From Azolla caroliniana (taxonomy: Eukaryota > Polypodiophyta): DNA of 64,000 nt. The DNA is taken from NCBI GenBank assembly GCA_043228905.1, contig JBHGNT010000018.1:6758001-6822000 (forward strand), written 5' to 3'. Positions 52,161-63,349 of the stretch are shown here, piece after piece; positions within the stretch are counted from its first letter, which is position 1; each line of letters opens with the position of its first letter. Below the pieces are notes generated by a model. The model was not told where the DNA came from. It searched no databases and saw only the letters and a program-made list of their open reading frames with translations. Position numbers and translations under genes: made by a program.

Positions 52161-53657
52161 ATAACATCAGATCTTTATGATCACCTTCAAGGAAAGTATC
52201 CTGATGACAATTATTTTGCAAAATACTGGGCAAGAGTTGAGTTTGGAACAGACACCACCACATTCTCGAAGGAATCCTTCCACATTGCTAATGGTCTGCT
52301 GTACCGTAATGGGAAGGTTTGTGTTCCAAATTTGCCTGAGGTCAAAAAGAGAATTCTTTTTGAATGCCATGATGTACCCTCAGCAGGGCACCCTCGAATA
52401 TATCGTACACTCGTTCTCATCTCCACTCAATTCTATTGACCTAAGAGGTGTCTTGACATACAAAGCTATGTGACTAAATGTCACTAGTGTCAGGTCAACA
52501 AAGCCGAGAGACTTAAAGCCGCAAGACTTTTACATCCCTTGGACATTCCCAATAATAAGTGGGAAAGTATATCCATGGGTTTTATTGTTAACTTTCCTCG
52601 CACCCAAAAAGGCCATGATGCCATATGGGTTGTGGTTGATCGACTAACTAAAATGGCCAGATTTATTGCTACTAAAACCGCGGTAACAGCTCCTGAATTG
52701 GCTTACCAATTCGTTGACGAGTTATTTCATTTTTATGGGTTACCAATGGATATCATGAGTGATTGAGATTCAAAGTTTACTAGCGATTTTTGGACGCAAG
52801 TCTTTAAGAAGTTAGAAACTACATTGAGCATGAGCTCCACGGATCATCCTCAATCCGATGGACAGACAAAACGCGTAAATCAAATGATTGGGGACATGCT
52901 CTGTGCATATGTTGCTACAAAACGAACAAAATGGGAACGTTATCTCCCAATTTTGGAGTTTTCTTATAACAGCTCCAAGCATACATTGATGGGATATAGT
53001 CCTTTTATGTTGATGTATGGTTTTCAGCCACGAGGCTTGATTGATGTTAATATACATCATGATGAGTTGCGAGGTACGCAAAGCTTTCTTCGGGATAAGC
53101 AAGATATGTTGCATATTGCAGAAGATAATTATAAAACAGCTCAAGATAGAGTGCGTTTTTATGCCGATCATAATAGGCAACCTCGTGTATTCAACCCTGG
53201 ACAGAAAGTATTTTTACGTGTACCTCATAATTCTAAGACATTGTTTACGGGTAAGTGCGCTAAGTTAGCCCCATGGTTTTGTGGACCTTTTACAGTCCTC
53301 AAACGCATTGGCTCATTAGCCTATCGTCTTGCTCTTCCTGATGGCATTGAAATCCATCCAATTTTTCATGTAAGTCATCTAAAAGAACTTCTTGGTTCTG
53401 GTGACAGTACAATGACAACTCAAACTCTGGTTACTTTTGAAGAATTATCTTCTAAACCACATGTACCAGAAAGAATTGTCTCTGTTAAAACAAAAAATTT
53501 GTGTTCTAAAATAATCCGAGAATTTAAAATTAAATGGATAGATAAGTCTATAAAAGATGCCACATGGGAACGTGAAAATACTCTTAGAACTAACTTCCCT
53601 AACTTTCCATTGCAAGAGAGCAATGTTTTAAAGAGGGGGAGTATGTTATGGGCATGA
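52161..53657 (+). pseudogene. Chromovirus F integrase with chromodomain-like C-terminus
   Basis: The zinc site (ECHDVPSAGHPRIYRT..CHQCQ equivalent) is frameshifted at about 52430. The core has WESISMGFIVNFP, VVVDRLTKMARFI and DIMSD*DSKFTS, a stop replacing the Arg codon beside the second catalytic Asp, then HPQSDGQTKRVNQ. A long open frame 52824-53657 carries FNPGQKVFLRV, APWFCGPFTVLKRIG, HPIFHVSHLKELLG and, at the end, PERIVSVKTKNL..KIKWIDKSIKDATWERENTL, a chromodomain-like motif that assigns the element to chromoviruses. Confidence 0.85.
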
Positions 53658-54098
53658 CCATATAATATCCCGTGGTGAGAATTTACTGTAGTATTCTATA
53701 CACGTGGATAAAGTGTGAGGGTTAAATGAGAGTGTAAAGAAGGGGAGGATTACTTTTAATCCTCGGGATTGAGACAACCCATTAGGCCAAGTGTGAAGTT
53801 GCATAGGGGCCTTAGGTCTGGCTATAAATATGAGGCCTAACTACCCTCATTTGACAAATGATTGACTATATCGAGAATTTGACATTGTGGTGGGTCAACT
53901 CTTGTAGTGAGTGTGCCTGCACCAGGTGCGACTCGACACCACGACGGTGGTATGGGACGCCGATTGAGGCTCGAGTCCGTTTCAATCCCTTCGCTCGGGG
54001 GTGGTCAGGTGGATCGACACCCATCTTTCTCTCTCTCCTTCTTATTTATCTATCTTTTATCCTTATCATATGCTTACATTAGTAGCTAAGCTCTAACA
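53645..54098 (+). repeat. Chromovirus F 3' LTR
   Basis: TGTTATGGGCATGACC...AGCTCTAACA, lacking the three-base 'ttc' insertion of the 5' LTR near 48357 and differing at scattered bases. Confidence 0.92.
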
Positions 54099-54328
54099 AT
54101 TTGTGACGTACTCCAATATCTTCATCTTCCCCTTCTCTTTGCACGTAACCGTCTCCTCGGTTTCTGGCGTGGGAACTGCACAACTGAGTTTTCACTGTTC
54201 ACCATCTCTTCATTCGACTTGTCGTTCCGACTCAACTCTTCATTCAATCCACTCAGCTAGAATGAAGCCGAACTCTCTTCCAAAGGTTCGATTTCTTCTT
54301 CCTCGAATACCATCTCGGCCTCATTGGC

Positions 54329-55400
54329 CTAATTCTTAGTAATCGGTACAGGGTTGTCAAGGGTCGGAGATGGAAGAGAATACCAAGATGCCGATTCGTC
54401 AAAGATGACGTTGCAGCTCACTCGAACTTGTTTCGTCCAGGGATTGTAGTATTTGTACCCCTTTTGTTCATGAGAGTAGTTGACCAAGATACACTTCTCC
54501 AACTTGGCGTCCAGCTTCTTCCGCTTCTCATCTAGCATATGCACATATGCAATGCTACTGAATACCCTCAGGTGTTTCAAATTCGGCTTGCACCCAAAAT
54601 ACAGCTCATGTGATGACGTCTTTCCTCCATGTGCAGAAATTTGATTCTGGATGTATACAATCGTCCGAATGGGTTCAACTTAGTAAAATTTGGGCATGCT
54701 CTTCTCTTCTAGCATTGCCCTAACCATTTCCATAATTGACTGGTTCTTCCTTTCGGCTACGCAATTCTGCTCTGGCGTATATCTACAGCTGAATTTGCGT
54801 TGAATTCCCATTTGCTGCAGATAACAATTGAATTGGCCGGAAAAGTATTCTTTTCCCCCATCCAACCGTAGAGACTTGATTTTCCTCTCTGTTTCCCTCT
54901 CTACAAGATTCTTCAAGTTTCAGAAATAGGAGAAGACATCACTCTTCTTTTCTATGAGATAAATCCATGTGTGTCGGCTATAGTCGTCGATGACGGAGAT
55001 GAAGTATCGACTCCTGCTAATACTCATGTTCTATGCCGGTTCCCACACATCCGAATGAATTAGGTCGAGCTTGTTACGGCTCTAATTTCGCTCATTGGGG
55101 AAAGGAAGCCAGTGTTGCTTCCCTAATTAGCAGACTTCACATACTTGGGTCTTCCGGCAATTGAACTTCGGCAAGCCAAACACAATCTGTTTTGCTTGCA
55201 GCTCCTAAAGCCTTTGAAAATTGACATGACCGATCCGCTTATGCCACAAGTTGATATCTTATTCGACTTTTTGTCCTTTGGCAAACATTGCGATGCCGAC
55301 GTTGTTCGCGTCGAGGATGAACATCCTCCCTTCTTGTCGCCTTTGTACAATGATTTGTCCTTCTTCTTCAATGAAGCAGCCAAGGTGGGTGAACCGAACC
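54329..55400 (-). pseudogene. Copia 2 integrase
   Basis: Core LRLDGGKEYFSGQFN, KFSCRYTPEQNCVAERKNQ (54916-54680 frame) and C-terminal KHLRVFSSIAYVHMLDEKRKKLDAK and KQVRVSCNVIFDESASW (54580-54329). The same residues in copia 1 show the two are one family. The zinc-site region at 55150-55230 is in a shifted frame. Confidence 0.85.
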
Positions 55401-56035
55401 TTCATTCCTTGTTCGACAATTTGTTCGACCGGCACCAAATTCTTGGTGATTATTAGAAGGTGCAGGAAGTTCATTAGTCTCCCTTTTTGGCCGACATGGT
55501 TCAAGGGGACGTCACCGACATGCTCGATGGGATGTGAGGAATCGTCACTGGTTTCGATGACCCCCGGTTGTTTCGGCTTCTCCAGATATGAGAATCACTC
55601 TTCGTGGCTCGTCATGTGATTTGATGCTCTGGAATCGACATACCACACCCCATTTGGTTTCGAGGTGCTCGTCTTCATCGAGTTGCCTTACACTTCATTA
55701 CAAATGCAGGACCCATTCCGACTTGGTTCGAGCCTTTAGCGAAGTGCGATTGTTGCCGATTTCCTTGTGCTTTGCCTGACTTGGCTTTGTCAGAGTTGGC
55801 CTTCTTCTTCCAACACTCGCTTTCCTTGTGACCCTTCCAGCACTCGCTTTCCTTGTTTTGCCTACCTGTGGCACCACCCTAACTCCCTCTACTTGTGGAG
55901 GGTCCATTGTTGTCGGCACTTCGTTTGTGCCTTTGCTTCTGCTCTTGTTGGTCGCCACCATTGCGTGCCGATCCACCACGTTCTCCATGACCACGGGTCC
56001 TATCTGCCTGTCGGTTGGTCGGTGCCAAAGCTTGT
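55401..56035 (-). pseudogene. Copia 2 gag tail, protease and GAG-pre-integrase
   Basis: The protease active site reads YVDSRASNHMT (about 55630 on minus); the Gly of DSGA is now Arg, and a TGA follows nine codons later. HVGQKGRLMNFLHL and VEQIVEQGMKVRFTHLGCFIEEEG are the conserved copia segment after the protease. The zinc-knuckle region carries a 27-bp tandem duplication (about 55812-55857). Confidence 0.85.
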
Positions 56036-56069
56036 GAACCAACTGTTGGTCGGTTATCTGGAATATGAA

Positions 56070-56555
56070 CAATTCGTTAACACATAAGATAGAGTACAAG
56101 AGAGAGAGAGAGAGCAGACAACAAAAATTCTATATATTAGAAACAAAACGCTCAGTTACTTACATAGTGCTTATGTGCACTTTATATATACAAGCCCATC
56201 TATCAGGGCCATTAAGAAGTATTGACATGTACTTCAATGCTCTTAAAAGAACACCTGACACTAATTCCCTACGTTGAACCTATTTAATAAAATAGGCCTA
56301 CTCGGCATGTGTGGCATTCCGGACGGCTTCCGCAGCCGCTCTGTCATCCGGTCCGGATCCGTCATCTGGATCCAACATCCGATCCGTTGTCAAGATTTGG
56401 TATTCGGCTTCTTCAGCCGATCCAGCATCCGGTCCAGAACCCAGTCTGGAGCTTAGGCTTATCGACTTTAGTGGGCCTAGCCAGCCAAATTGATTCTGGT
56501 CTGGTCTACCTGTTGTCCAGCCGGTCCGACCCATCATGAGCTTGCTCGCTCAACA
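56070..56555 (-). repeat. Copia 2 5' LTR remnant
   Basis: The outer end TGTTGAGCGAGC at 56555 on minus, a TATA motif (GTATATATAAAGTG, about 56180-56193) and a GA-rich U5 (56101-56115) parallel copia 1. The inner end, PBS and gag N-terminus are deleted. Confidence 0.65.
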
Positions 56556-56749
56556 AGTACAATGATGTAATCTATTCCAAGGTATTAGTCATCCTAATAT
56601 CCATCGGTATGGCATGCCAGTGGTAGGTTGGTTATGTCTTGATCATAGCTCGGGGTGGGTCGGGTGGAAGAGGTTCTTTTATCCAATCTATTTACTTTAC
56701 TTTTAATTTAATTGGCCTATTGTTAATTTAATTAGCCTATTGTTTAGTA
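56556..56749. other. Short spacer, nothing recognised
   Basis: AT-rich sequence with two 'aatttaattggcctattgtt' copies (56702, 56722). No gene is visible. Confidence 0.5.
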
Positions 56750-56952
56750 ATAATCTCTTAATAGTCATCAATCAAGAAAGTCAAGATGGGGATCAATTTG
56801 TTGTCCATTTCGGGGCAAAGCCAATAGGTGTTATATAGAAAAAGTATGCCCAAGTGAAGAGAGAGTTATGGGGTATTGTGTCAACTTTCAAAGTAGATCA
56901 TGACTATTTAGTTAGGACAGATGTTATTATTGAGAGAGTTTGTCTTCTAATA

Positions 56953-56967
56953 CCTGATAGCCATGTT
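56953..56967 (+). repeat. LINE 2 target-site duplication, left copy
   Basis: CCTGATAGCCATGTT; right copy CCTAATAGCCATGTT at 57869-57883, one base different. Confidence 0.9.
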
Positions 56968-57868
56968 CTTTCAGTATACTGTGAAATTTGGTAGAACCTT
57001 ACTCATGTCTAAGAATATTCCAACTCTTGTGGCTCAAAAGCACTGGAATAAGTGGGGTGTATCAAGCAGTCATTTGAAGGCTTATTGGAAATGGATTTGG
57101 TCTTTTAGGGAACCAACAAAATAGACTCTCTTCAGATGGCTTTTGCTACCTGCAGCACTACCGATAGGTCAATATTTGAAAGGAAACGTGGCACCCGTTC
57201 TTAGACAATGTAGTTATTGTGGTGACTTGCAGGAAACTACCCAACATGCTCTCTGGTCCTGTTCACTAGCTCAACAGGTATGGAATATAGTTCTTTCTTT
57301 ATTCCTGACAATTAATGTAGGTTGCCTATTCTCTTGGGGATCAGCGGTATGGGGGGTTCTCCATTCCAGTCTATTCTTGTATGAGGCAGATGATGCTCTA
57401 GAGGCTAAGACTGTCATCAACAGGCATTTAATATCTATCTCGCCTTTTCAACAGCCTCGAAAGCAAATGCGTGCAGCCCAAGTATGGAAAACAATATCCA
57501 CGGTTACATTATGGACCTTATGGAAGTATCGATGTAAAAGACAATATGATTCCGTAGTACCCCTTCTCTCAAATATATTGCTAGAATTATGGGACAACTT
57601 ACTGGCGGTAGTGCGTGGGCAGTATGACAATATGTCGGGCCCTTCGGAGGTTGTTCTTAAGAAAAGGAAAAAAATACTACAATTATGGAGGAAGTTGCCT
57701 CTATTCACGATCTCCTCTCAAGGACCAATCTGGAAGTATCATCATCCCTGGCCCTTCCCCTGATTATCCTTTTTGTATATAATACTCTCTAAATTGTACA
57801 GTTTGTAGCCTTATGGCGTTTTTTCTTAATACTAATGAAGGAAATCTTTTTGGAAGAAAAAAAAAAAA
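56968..57868 (+). mobile_element. LINE 2: 5'-truncated L1-like element with poly(A) and 15-bp TSD
   Basis: About 900 bases consisting of the RT zinc-binding domain and 3' tail. The open frame 57143-57763 includes CSYCGDLQETTQHALWSC (zf-RVT, C-X2-C..H..C) and WKYRCKRQYD. A poly(A) run (57857-57868) is followed by the TSD. It lacks endonuclease and RT palm, so it was dead on arrival. Confidence 0.9.
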
Positions 57869-58629
57869 CCTAATAGCCATGTTGAGATGGATAATTTATA
57901 TTAAATCATTTAACCTAAAGGTTCAAGATGTGGTTGGGAAGGATAATGTCATGGCCAAAAGGTTGCCTAGAGATAGATACAAAGGAGAAGGCAAGACATT
58001 TTGGATAATGAAGATGATTTGGAATTTTTAAAATTAGCTCTTGCAATCACTGAATGGGATGTTGTGGGAACATTTTCCACATTCAAGGAAAGAAAATACA
58101 TAGGGGGAAATGCCTTCTTTCCTCTCGGCAGTTCGGTCAATTCGTATGTGTGGTTCTCATGCAAGGAATCCATCTCCTCTTGCATGGCACTTAACCACTT
58201 TCTGATGTGGGTATCTTACTTAGCTTCTTCAAAGCTTTCCGGCTCCTCCTCATCGGTTAGCAGTACAGGTTCTTCATCCGGAAATCTTCGAAAGGCGATT
58301 GCATAGAGACTGTTTCTTGAGCTAAATGATGTTAGACTCTTTGTGGTTCAAGAAGGAGTTGAGGAATTGGAAGAAGGCATACAAGTACTTCCTACAAGGA
58401 GTGTATCTTTGGAGCACTCAAAGAAGAGGATGGGCACATCATTGAGACTTGTTTACAAGGAGTACAAGAATAAAAATCTTTAAGAAGTGGAAAGAGAAGG
58501 AGTTGAACCTCGTGGCAAATGAAGGTGGTGATGAACAAGACTCAACGAGTGAGGGAAGCGAGGGGTGACTACCTTCAACCCATCATTTGTGGCACATAAT
58601 GGAGGATGTGCAAGTTTTGTGAGGGTGGA

Positions 58630-59160
58630 TGTCGTGACGTGGTATTTAGAGGATAAAGTGTTTAAAATTAAAGTTTAGGCTAAGGGTATAATTGAAGACA
58701 TAGTGAAAAATGACATATGAGAGATGGAACCAAAATCAAGAACTAAAGGTAACTTGAGTGGTGAAAATTATTCGCTCAAAATGATAAGATCAAGGGTTTG
58801 AACCTTGTCAAGAGAGCTCTAAAGGGAATATGGGAGCTCTAGTGATGATAAAAGGCAACGTGGCCATGAACCATAGGTTCTATGCCGAAACTCAAGGATA
58901 ATTTTGACACAAATCCCAATAGATTTTTCATCTTCTTTGCTTTATTCACCCATGTAACATGGTAGAGGATATCAACCTCAATTGTACTTTTCTCCAAGGT
59001 TTGGGAGCTCTTAAGAACTACTATAAATGTTCTTATCTACAACCATATACATTTGGAATATCTGTGTCATTTACCATTGAACAAAGATGACTACGGAATT
59101 TTCAGTTTAGAACTTCGATACCCATGTAGAAATTTGTGTGAAAAATTGTTATTTTTGTAA
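58630..59160 (+). repeat. Gypsy C 3' LTR (right end not resolved)
   Basis: Starts TGTCGTGACGTGG right after the conserved family terminus. It includes a tRNA-like B box AGGGTTTGAACCTTG (58792-58806), here on the sense strand. No partner LTR or TSD was found. Confidence 0.5.
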
Positions 59161-59525
59161 GGCATGAAATTTGGACCTTGAATCATAACAATTCCACCAC
59201 CCTTGACGAAAAAACACTCCAAGACAGTCGAAACAAAATTTTTGGATAAAAAATCCATGCCCTAGAGCATCTTGTATGTTAGAATGGGAAACTTATGAGT
59301 GTCAAAAGTTAAACTAGGTACATTGTGTCAAATCTTGGGTGTACTATCAGGACAATGCTTATGATGGCTTAGGAAGAATCCATTGTGTTTTGAATCCACG
59401 AAGGCCCCAAAGCCTTGTGGAATTGATTCCATGAGAGCACAACCCACAAAGAATTTTAAATTATATGAAGGACTCATTTTTCCATGCCAGGGAAAAAATG
59501 AAGCCACCCCCTCTCTACTGCTTGC

Positions 59526-59526
<1 letters not shown>

Positions 59527-59577
<51 letters not shown>
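59527..59577. repeat. (GA)n microsatellite
   Basis: About 25 uninterrupted GA units. Confidence 0.95.
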
Positions 59578-59581
<4 letters not shown>

Positions 59582-59775
59582 ATTATCGTCATCGGAGGTC
59601 AAATATGACCTATGAGACCAAAAATATTACATTTCACGTGATATGTGTGAAAGTGAGCAATGACTATTGATGTTCAAGAACTTTACCAATGTTGCAATCG
59701 AGAGTGCACATTATGGTTGTGAGAGAAATTCTTGCAACGATTGGGCTCGGTCGAAGAGTTGTGGAACGCATGGTT

Positions 59776-59776
<1 letters not shown>

Positions 59777-59842
<66 letters not shown>
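59777..59842. repeat. (GA)n microsatellite
   Basis: About 32 GA units. Together with 59527-59577 it creates spurious Arg/Glu and Leu/Ser frames. The rest of 59161-60160 shows no gene. Confidence 0.95.
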
Positions 59843-59847
<5 letters not shown>

Positions 59848-60160
59848 AAAAACACTTTCACATTTAGCCCTCCCCCTTGCTTGTTCAGTGAACCATTTAT
59901 GGTGAGCAAGATAAAAAGAAGAAAAAAAACTCCTTCGCCTTATGGTAGGCTATAGACAAAGAAGGAGTATAAATACTAAAAATATAAGAAATTATTGAGT
60001 GAGAAAAAACCTCCGTTACGCGGTAGAAAAAAACCCCACGCTTTTAGACACACCCACACACACATTGACAATTGTCATCACCATCTTTCTCCTTGTCAAC
60101 ACAAAGAAACACGTTACTACAATTATTATGTCTTCGTCAACTCTCCAAACACAAGTAGGG

Positions 60161-60660
60161 TCATCCGATACATAACTCTGATAGAAGTAAGCATGTCAAC
60201 ATATGAATAAATCTTTCGAGTGAGCGAACCTTTTGCACAAATACCTTTAAAGCTTCGAGACTTGTTGGATTTGTCTTCTTTTGAATTCCTTTGATCTTTG
60301 ATTCATCCACATGAATTCCTTCTTGGCACACCACATTCTCCACACTAACTTGTTTTGTGTAAATGACTATTTCATCTACAATCTCATCTCGGAAAGGAAG
60401 TGAAAATTGATATTGTTTGGTTGAATCATTCAAGGGTTGGAAGTTGATGTCATTCTTCTTTGGAACTAGAACAATAGGTGGCACACACTTCAAATCCTCC
60501 ATATGATAAATGAAACTCTCTTGTAACAATTCTTTAAGATCTTCCTTTTGCACAATCTCCGATTGCTGAAGCATTTGGGCAATTGGTACACTCTCCTTCA
60601 ATTTGATGTAGTGTTTGACGCCATCTTCTCCTCTTATTCTGAAACACTTGATAACCACAT
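60161..60660 (-). pseudogene. Gypsy D reverse transcriptase (internally deleted)
   Basis: HMEDLKCVPPIVLVPKKN and YQFSLPFRDEIVDEI (fingers) are joined without the YxDD palm to CQEGIHVDESKIKGIQ..TSLEALKVFVQKVRSLERFI (thumb start). The deletion removed the active site. An upstream segment (GVKHYIKLKESVP) is the pre-RT linker typical of plant gypsy pol. Confidence 0.75.
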
Positions 60661-61135
60661 TAACAATCGGCAACGGTTCGGTTTGAGAGGGTCCAAACCG
60701 AACCATTAATTTTTTTTTCAAACCGTTAAGCCATTAAACTGGTAAAACCGCGGTTTTGTAGTTCTGTTTCGGTTTTAAGCTTAGGTCAAATTTTAAAATT
60801 TAAATGTTTAAAAATTTCATTATTTTAAAACTTTACAATTTTAAAAGTTTCATTATTTAAATTTGTAAAATTTTAAAAACTTTCCCAAAATGTGAGAATA
60901 AGGCTTGAAAATGAAAAGATTATTTAAAAACAAAATTTTAAAAATTTTAATTTTTTTTTGAATTAAAAACAAAATTGTTAAACCGTTTAAACTGCGGTTT
61001 CTAACTGTTGAAACTGCACCGAAACCAAACCGAACCATTTTTTAAAACCTGAACCTGAACCGTTTAAACCATTAAGCCGTTAAGCCGTAGTTTCACGGTT
61101 CGGTTCGGTTCAAACCGAACCGTTGCCGATTCTTA
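60661..61135. mobile_element. hAT-type MITE with about 25-bp TIRs and 8-bp TSD
   Basis: Left terminus TAACAATCGGCAACGGTTCG and right terminus (reverse complement) TAAGAATCGGCAACGGTTCG are the same apart from one base and extend several bases more (GTTTGA / GTTTGA). Flanks AACCACAT (60653-60660 and 61136-61143) are a perfect 8-bp TSD, the hAT hallmark. The 475-bp body is AT-rich and non-coding, with many 'aaccg/cggtt' repeats. It is inserted between protease and RT of gypsy D. Confidence 0.92.
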
Positions 61136-61143
61136 AACCACAT

Positions 61144-61799
61144 CCTCCACTATGCTAATACAATGTGCCACTCCACCAACTAATAGGAATTCCCACTTTG
61201 TTTACCACAAATTTAGAAATCAAGCTTACCCTAGCACCACTATCGACCAAGGCATCTTTGATGTGAAACCCCTTGATGGAGATGGGGATGGTTGGACATA
61301 TCTCCTTTCAATCTTCTACTCGCATGATCCCCACGTAATACATGGTTTTCGGACTTTTGCAAATACTCACAAGCCTTCCCCACTCCTTTCGTAATTTGGG
61401 AGATAATTGGAAAAGTTGCGGCCATGTTATCCTTAGTCCACTTGATACCAATTCATGCTTTAAATTAGAATCTTCTACATCTTCTCCCATAGGAATATCC
61501 TCCATCTTTATCTTCCTTTTGGAGTGTCTCCTTCTCAATTTCTCCTCTTTCTCATTCTCCTTCGACTTTTTCTTGTGTCTTGATGCACTAGATTCTCCCT
61601 CTACTTCTTTCTCCTTTTGAGATTCTCTTGTCCTTTTCAAATGAGTTACTTCACAAACATTTTGAATATCATCAATAAAATTAACAAGATTCACATTATG
61701 AGGAATCGTGGGAACCTGAGCCATAGGAAGTGTTATTGCTTCGCCTCCTTCGACTCCATGGGTGATAGGTTGTTGCCCATTCATTTGCAATTGATACAT
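61144..61799 (-). pseudogene. Gypsy D protease and basic linker
   Basis: Protease ALVDSGARVSLISKFV (DSGA-type active site) at about 61186-61250. The frame 61799-61308 is a K/E-rich linker (SRHKKKSKENEKEEKLRRRH) and a region LRITWPQLFQLSPKLRKEW. The pieces are in different frames. Confidence 0.75.
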
Positions 61800-61805
61800 G
61801 CATCT

Positions 61806-62477
61806 TCACATACCTCTTTGTTGTCGATGAGGACATCTTGTTGAGATGTGTCCCTCCTCTTGACAAGAATAACAAATTACACCTTGATGCCTTCTAGAGC
61901 CACCACTATCAGGAATGGTGTTGTGAATTGTTGGAGATTGTCGCAAGTGGGCCATCACATCATCAAAGTGCTGATTCACCAAGGCCATAGTACCTTGTTC
62001 ACTCTTTCCTTGCTCCATTTCATGATATACGCCTACTAGATTTACTGTTTTGGTTGTATACACATTTGGAAATACTTGTCCACCATGCACAATTGAAGAT
62101 GAGGTCTGAAGATTGGTGGGAGGCATCAAGTTTGCACCAAAAGCCATCATTTGGGGAAATCCCATGGAACTCATCATCTTCACTTGCCGATCATAACCTT
62201 GACAAACTTGGATAAGAGCTTCAAAAGATGTTGGATCCTTCAAGTTTGCCTCCAAACAGAAATACATGTCAAGACCCATCTTGAATCGTTCCATCTTAAA
62301 CCACTCGTCTTCAATGCCACCACGAACGCGAATCCACATTGTCCACAAATCCTTGAAATTTCTTTCATACTCAATGAAACCAAGAGGTAATTCCATCTTT
62401 AGTCGAAAAAGTTCTTCCCTTACTTCGGTTGCACTTAGTTGTTGAATATATCTAGCCCGAAATTGATGCACCAACAA
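61806..62477 (-). pseudogene. Gypsy D gag with CCHC zinc knuckle
   Basis: A 223-codon frame: FRLKMELPLGFIEYERNFKDLW and FKMGLDMYFCLEANLKDPTSFEALIQVCQGYDRQ (retrotransposon gag core), then CYSCQEEGHISTRC, an intact CX2CX4HX4C knuckle near residue 206. It ends at TGA next to the linker frame. The N-terminal gag (62480-62690) is in other frames (VATFWGRAR, YDSLQPNQQGAYQLLVHQF). Confidence 0.85.
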
Positions 62478-62737
62478 TTGATATGCTCCTTGTTGGTTTG
62501 GTTGAAGGGAGTCATACCAATCTCGAGCTCGACCCTAGAATGTTGCTACCAACAAGGGAAACTTTTCATTGTCAGTGATGCGTCCAATAGAGATGGCATG
62601 ATGCTCAAAGGATACCAAAAGGCACCAACATCTTGTGTTCTTTCACCTGAGAATGCAAATTGCATTGCTAAAGCTAATGCAATACGCTAACACAAAGAAA
62701 AGATAAGACTTCCCTCCTATATGGAAAGGATTGATCC

Positions 62738-62751
62738 TCCTTGGAGCGCCA
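62738..62751 (-). promoter_or_regulatory. Primer-binding site of gypsy D
   Basis: The minus strand reads TGGCGCTCCAAGG, three bases from the LTR end. It is related to the TGGCGCC-type PBS common in plant gypsy elements. Confidence 0.65.
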
Positions 62752-62754
62752 AAA

Positions 62755-63349
62755 TGATAGGGTGTATAAGACAAATGATAGTCGTACACAATATGAGGGA
62801 TTCACCAAACCGATTAGAGAGAGTTGTGAATTATAATAGATTATAAATACCAAGGTGGTTACGAATTAGGGAGAGAAACTCAATAAATTAAGAGAAAAGA
62901 TAGAGATGACGAGAAAGAGATAAGAATGCTATAATATTCTACTATTGAGACAATACAATTGGGATAAACTCCAAATTCAACTAATGAACCAAAGAACTTC
63001 TTAACTTCCAATCACCCAAACCCACAAATTTCTTCACTATTCTACCTTAATCTCTTTCCTCCTTCAACTATACTTCCTTCTTCCCACTACTAAGACTCCT
63101 CCTTCTCTTCTAAGACTCTTCCTCTCTTCTAAGCCTCCCACTCTCTTCTAAGACTTCCCTTTTATAATCTTCTTATTATTTCTCTTTCCTCATTTTTTCA
63201 CGCTTTTTTAGAAGTTTTTTATCTCCTATTTTTAGCTATGACACAACGACCTTCTAATCGTCATATTGCCCTCATCCGAGCTCCACATTTAGAGATTTAA
63301 AAAGATACAGAAAGCTCTCTTTACTAGCCATCTAACCCATATTTAAACA
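62755..63349 (-). repeat. Gypsy D 5' LTR
   Basis: Minus strand TGTTTAAATATGGG... (63349) to ..CACCCTATCA (62755), adjacent to the PBS. The interior contains long TC-rich runs with repeated 'tcttctaag' (63090-63155). The outer boundary coincides with the start of the next LTR at 63350, so it is inferred rather than proved. Confidence 0.6.

Larger units (their letters stand above)
48303..54098 (+). mobile_element. Chromovirus F (Ty3/Gypsy), plus strand, both LTRs present
   Basis: 5' LTR 48303-48762, PBS, gag/nucleocapsid, protease, RT (core deleted), RNase H, integrase with chromodomain-like tail, polypurine tract GAGGGGGAG (53634-53642), 3' LTR 53645-54098. Flanks ATCTG (48298-48302) and ATTTG (54099-54103) are a 5-bp TSD with one change. 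The LTRs visibly differ (about eight changes in the first 135 bases), so it is not a recent insertion. A solo LTR sits in its gag. Confidence 0.92.
46428..56555 (-). mobile_element. Copia 2, minus strand, split by chromovirus F
   Basis: The polyprotein parts lie in copia order on minus: LTR remnant (56555-56070), gag tail and protease (56035-55540), GAG-pre-integrase, integrase (55400-54329), [F inserted at 54098-48303], RT (48197-47440), RNase H (47054-46821), end near 46428. The N-terminal gag and PBS are deleted. The insertion of F falls in the linker between integrase and RT and made a 5-bp direct repeat (ATCTG/ATTTG). Confidence 0.88.
56750..59160 (+). mobile_element. Gypsy C: fragment of the gypsy B family with LINE 2 inserted
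   Basis: RNase H codons VINQESQDGDQF, YAQVKRELWGIVSTFK (56766-56960) continue after LINE 2 as AMLRWIIYIKSFNLKVQDVVGKDN (57884-57960), matching the gypsy B RNase H (AMLRWIAYVKSLNPEVRHISGKDK). The integrase is mostly deleted. The pre-LTR terminus (58592-58629) matches B and E. The 3' LTR starts TGTCGTGACG at 58630; its right end is unresolved. Confidence 0.7.
60161..63349 (-). mobile_element. Gypsy D, minus strand, truncated in RT, hosting a MITE
   Basis: LTR (63349-62755), PBS (62751-62738), gag (62477-61806), basic linker (61799-61308), protease (about 61280-61144), [MITE 61135-60661], RT (60660-60161). RT palm, RNase H, integrase and 3' LTR are missing. Confidence 0.8.
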
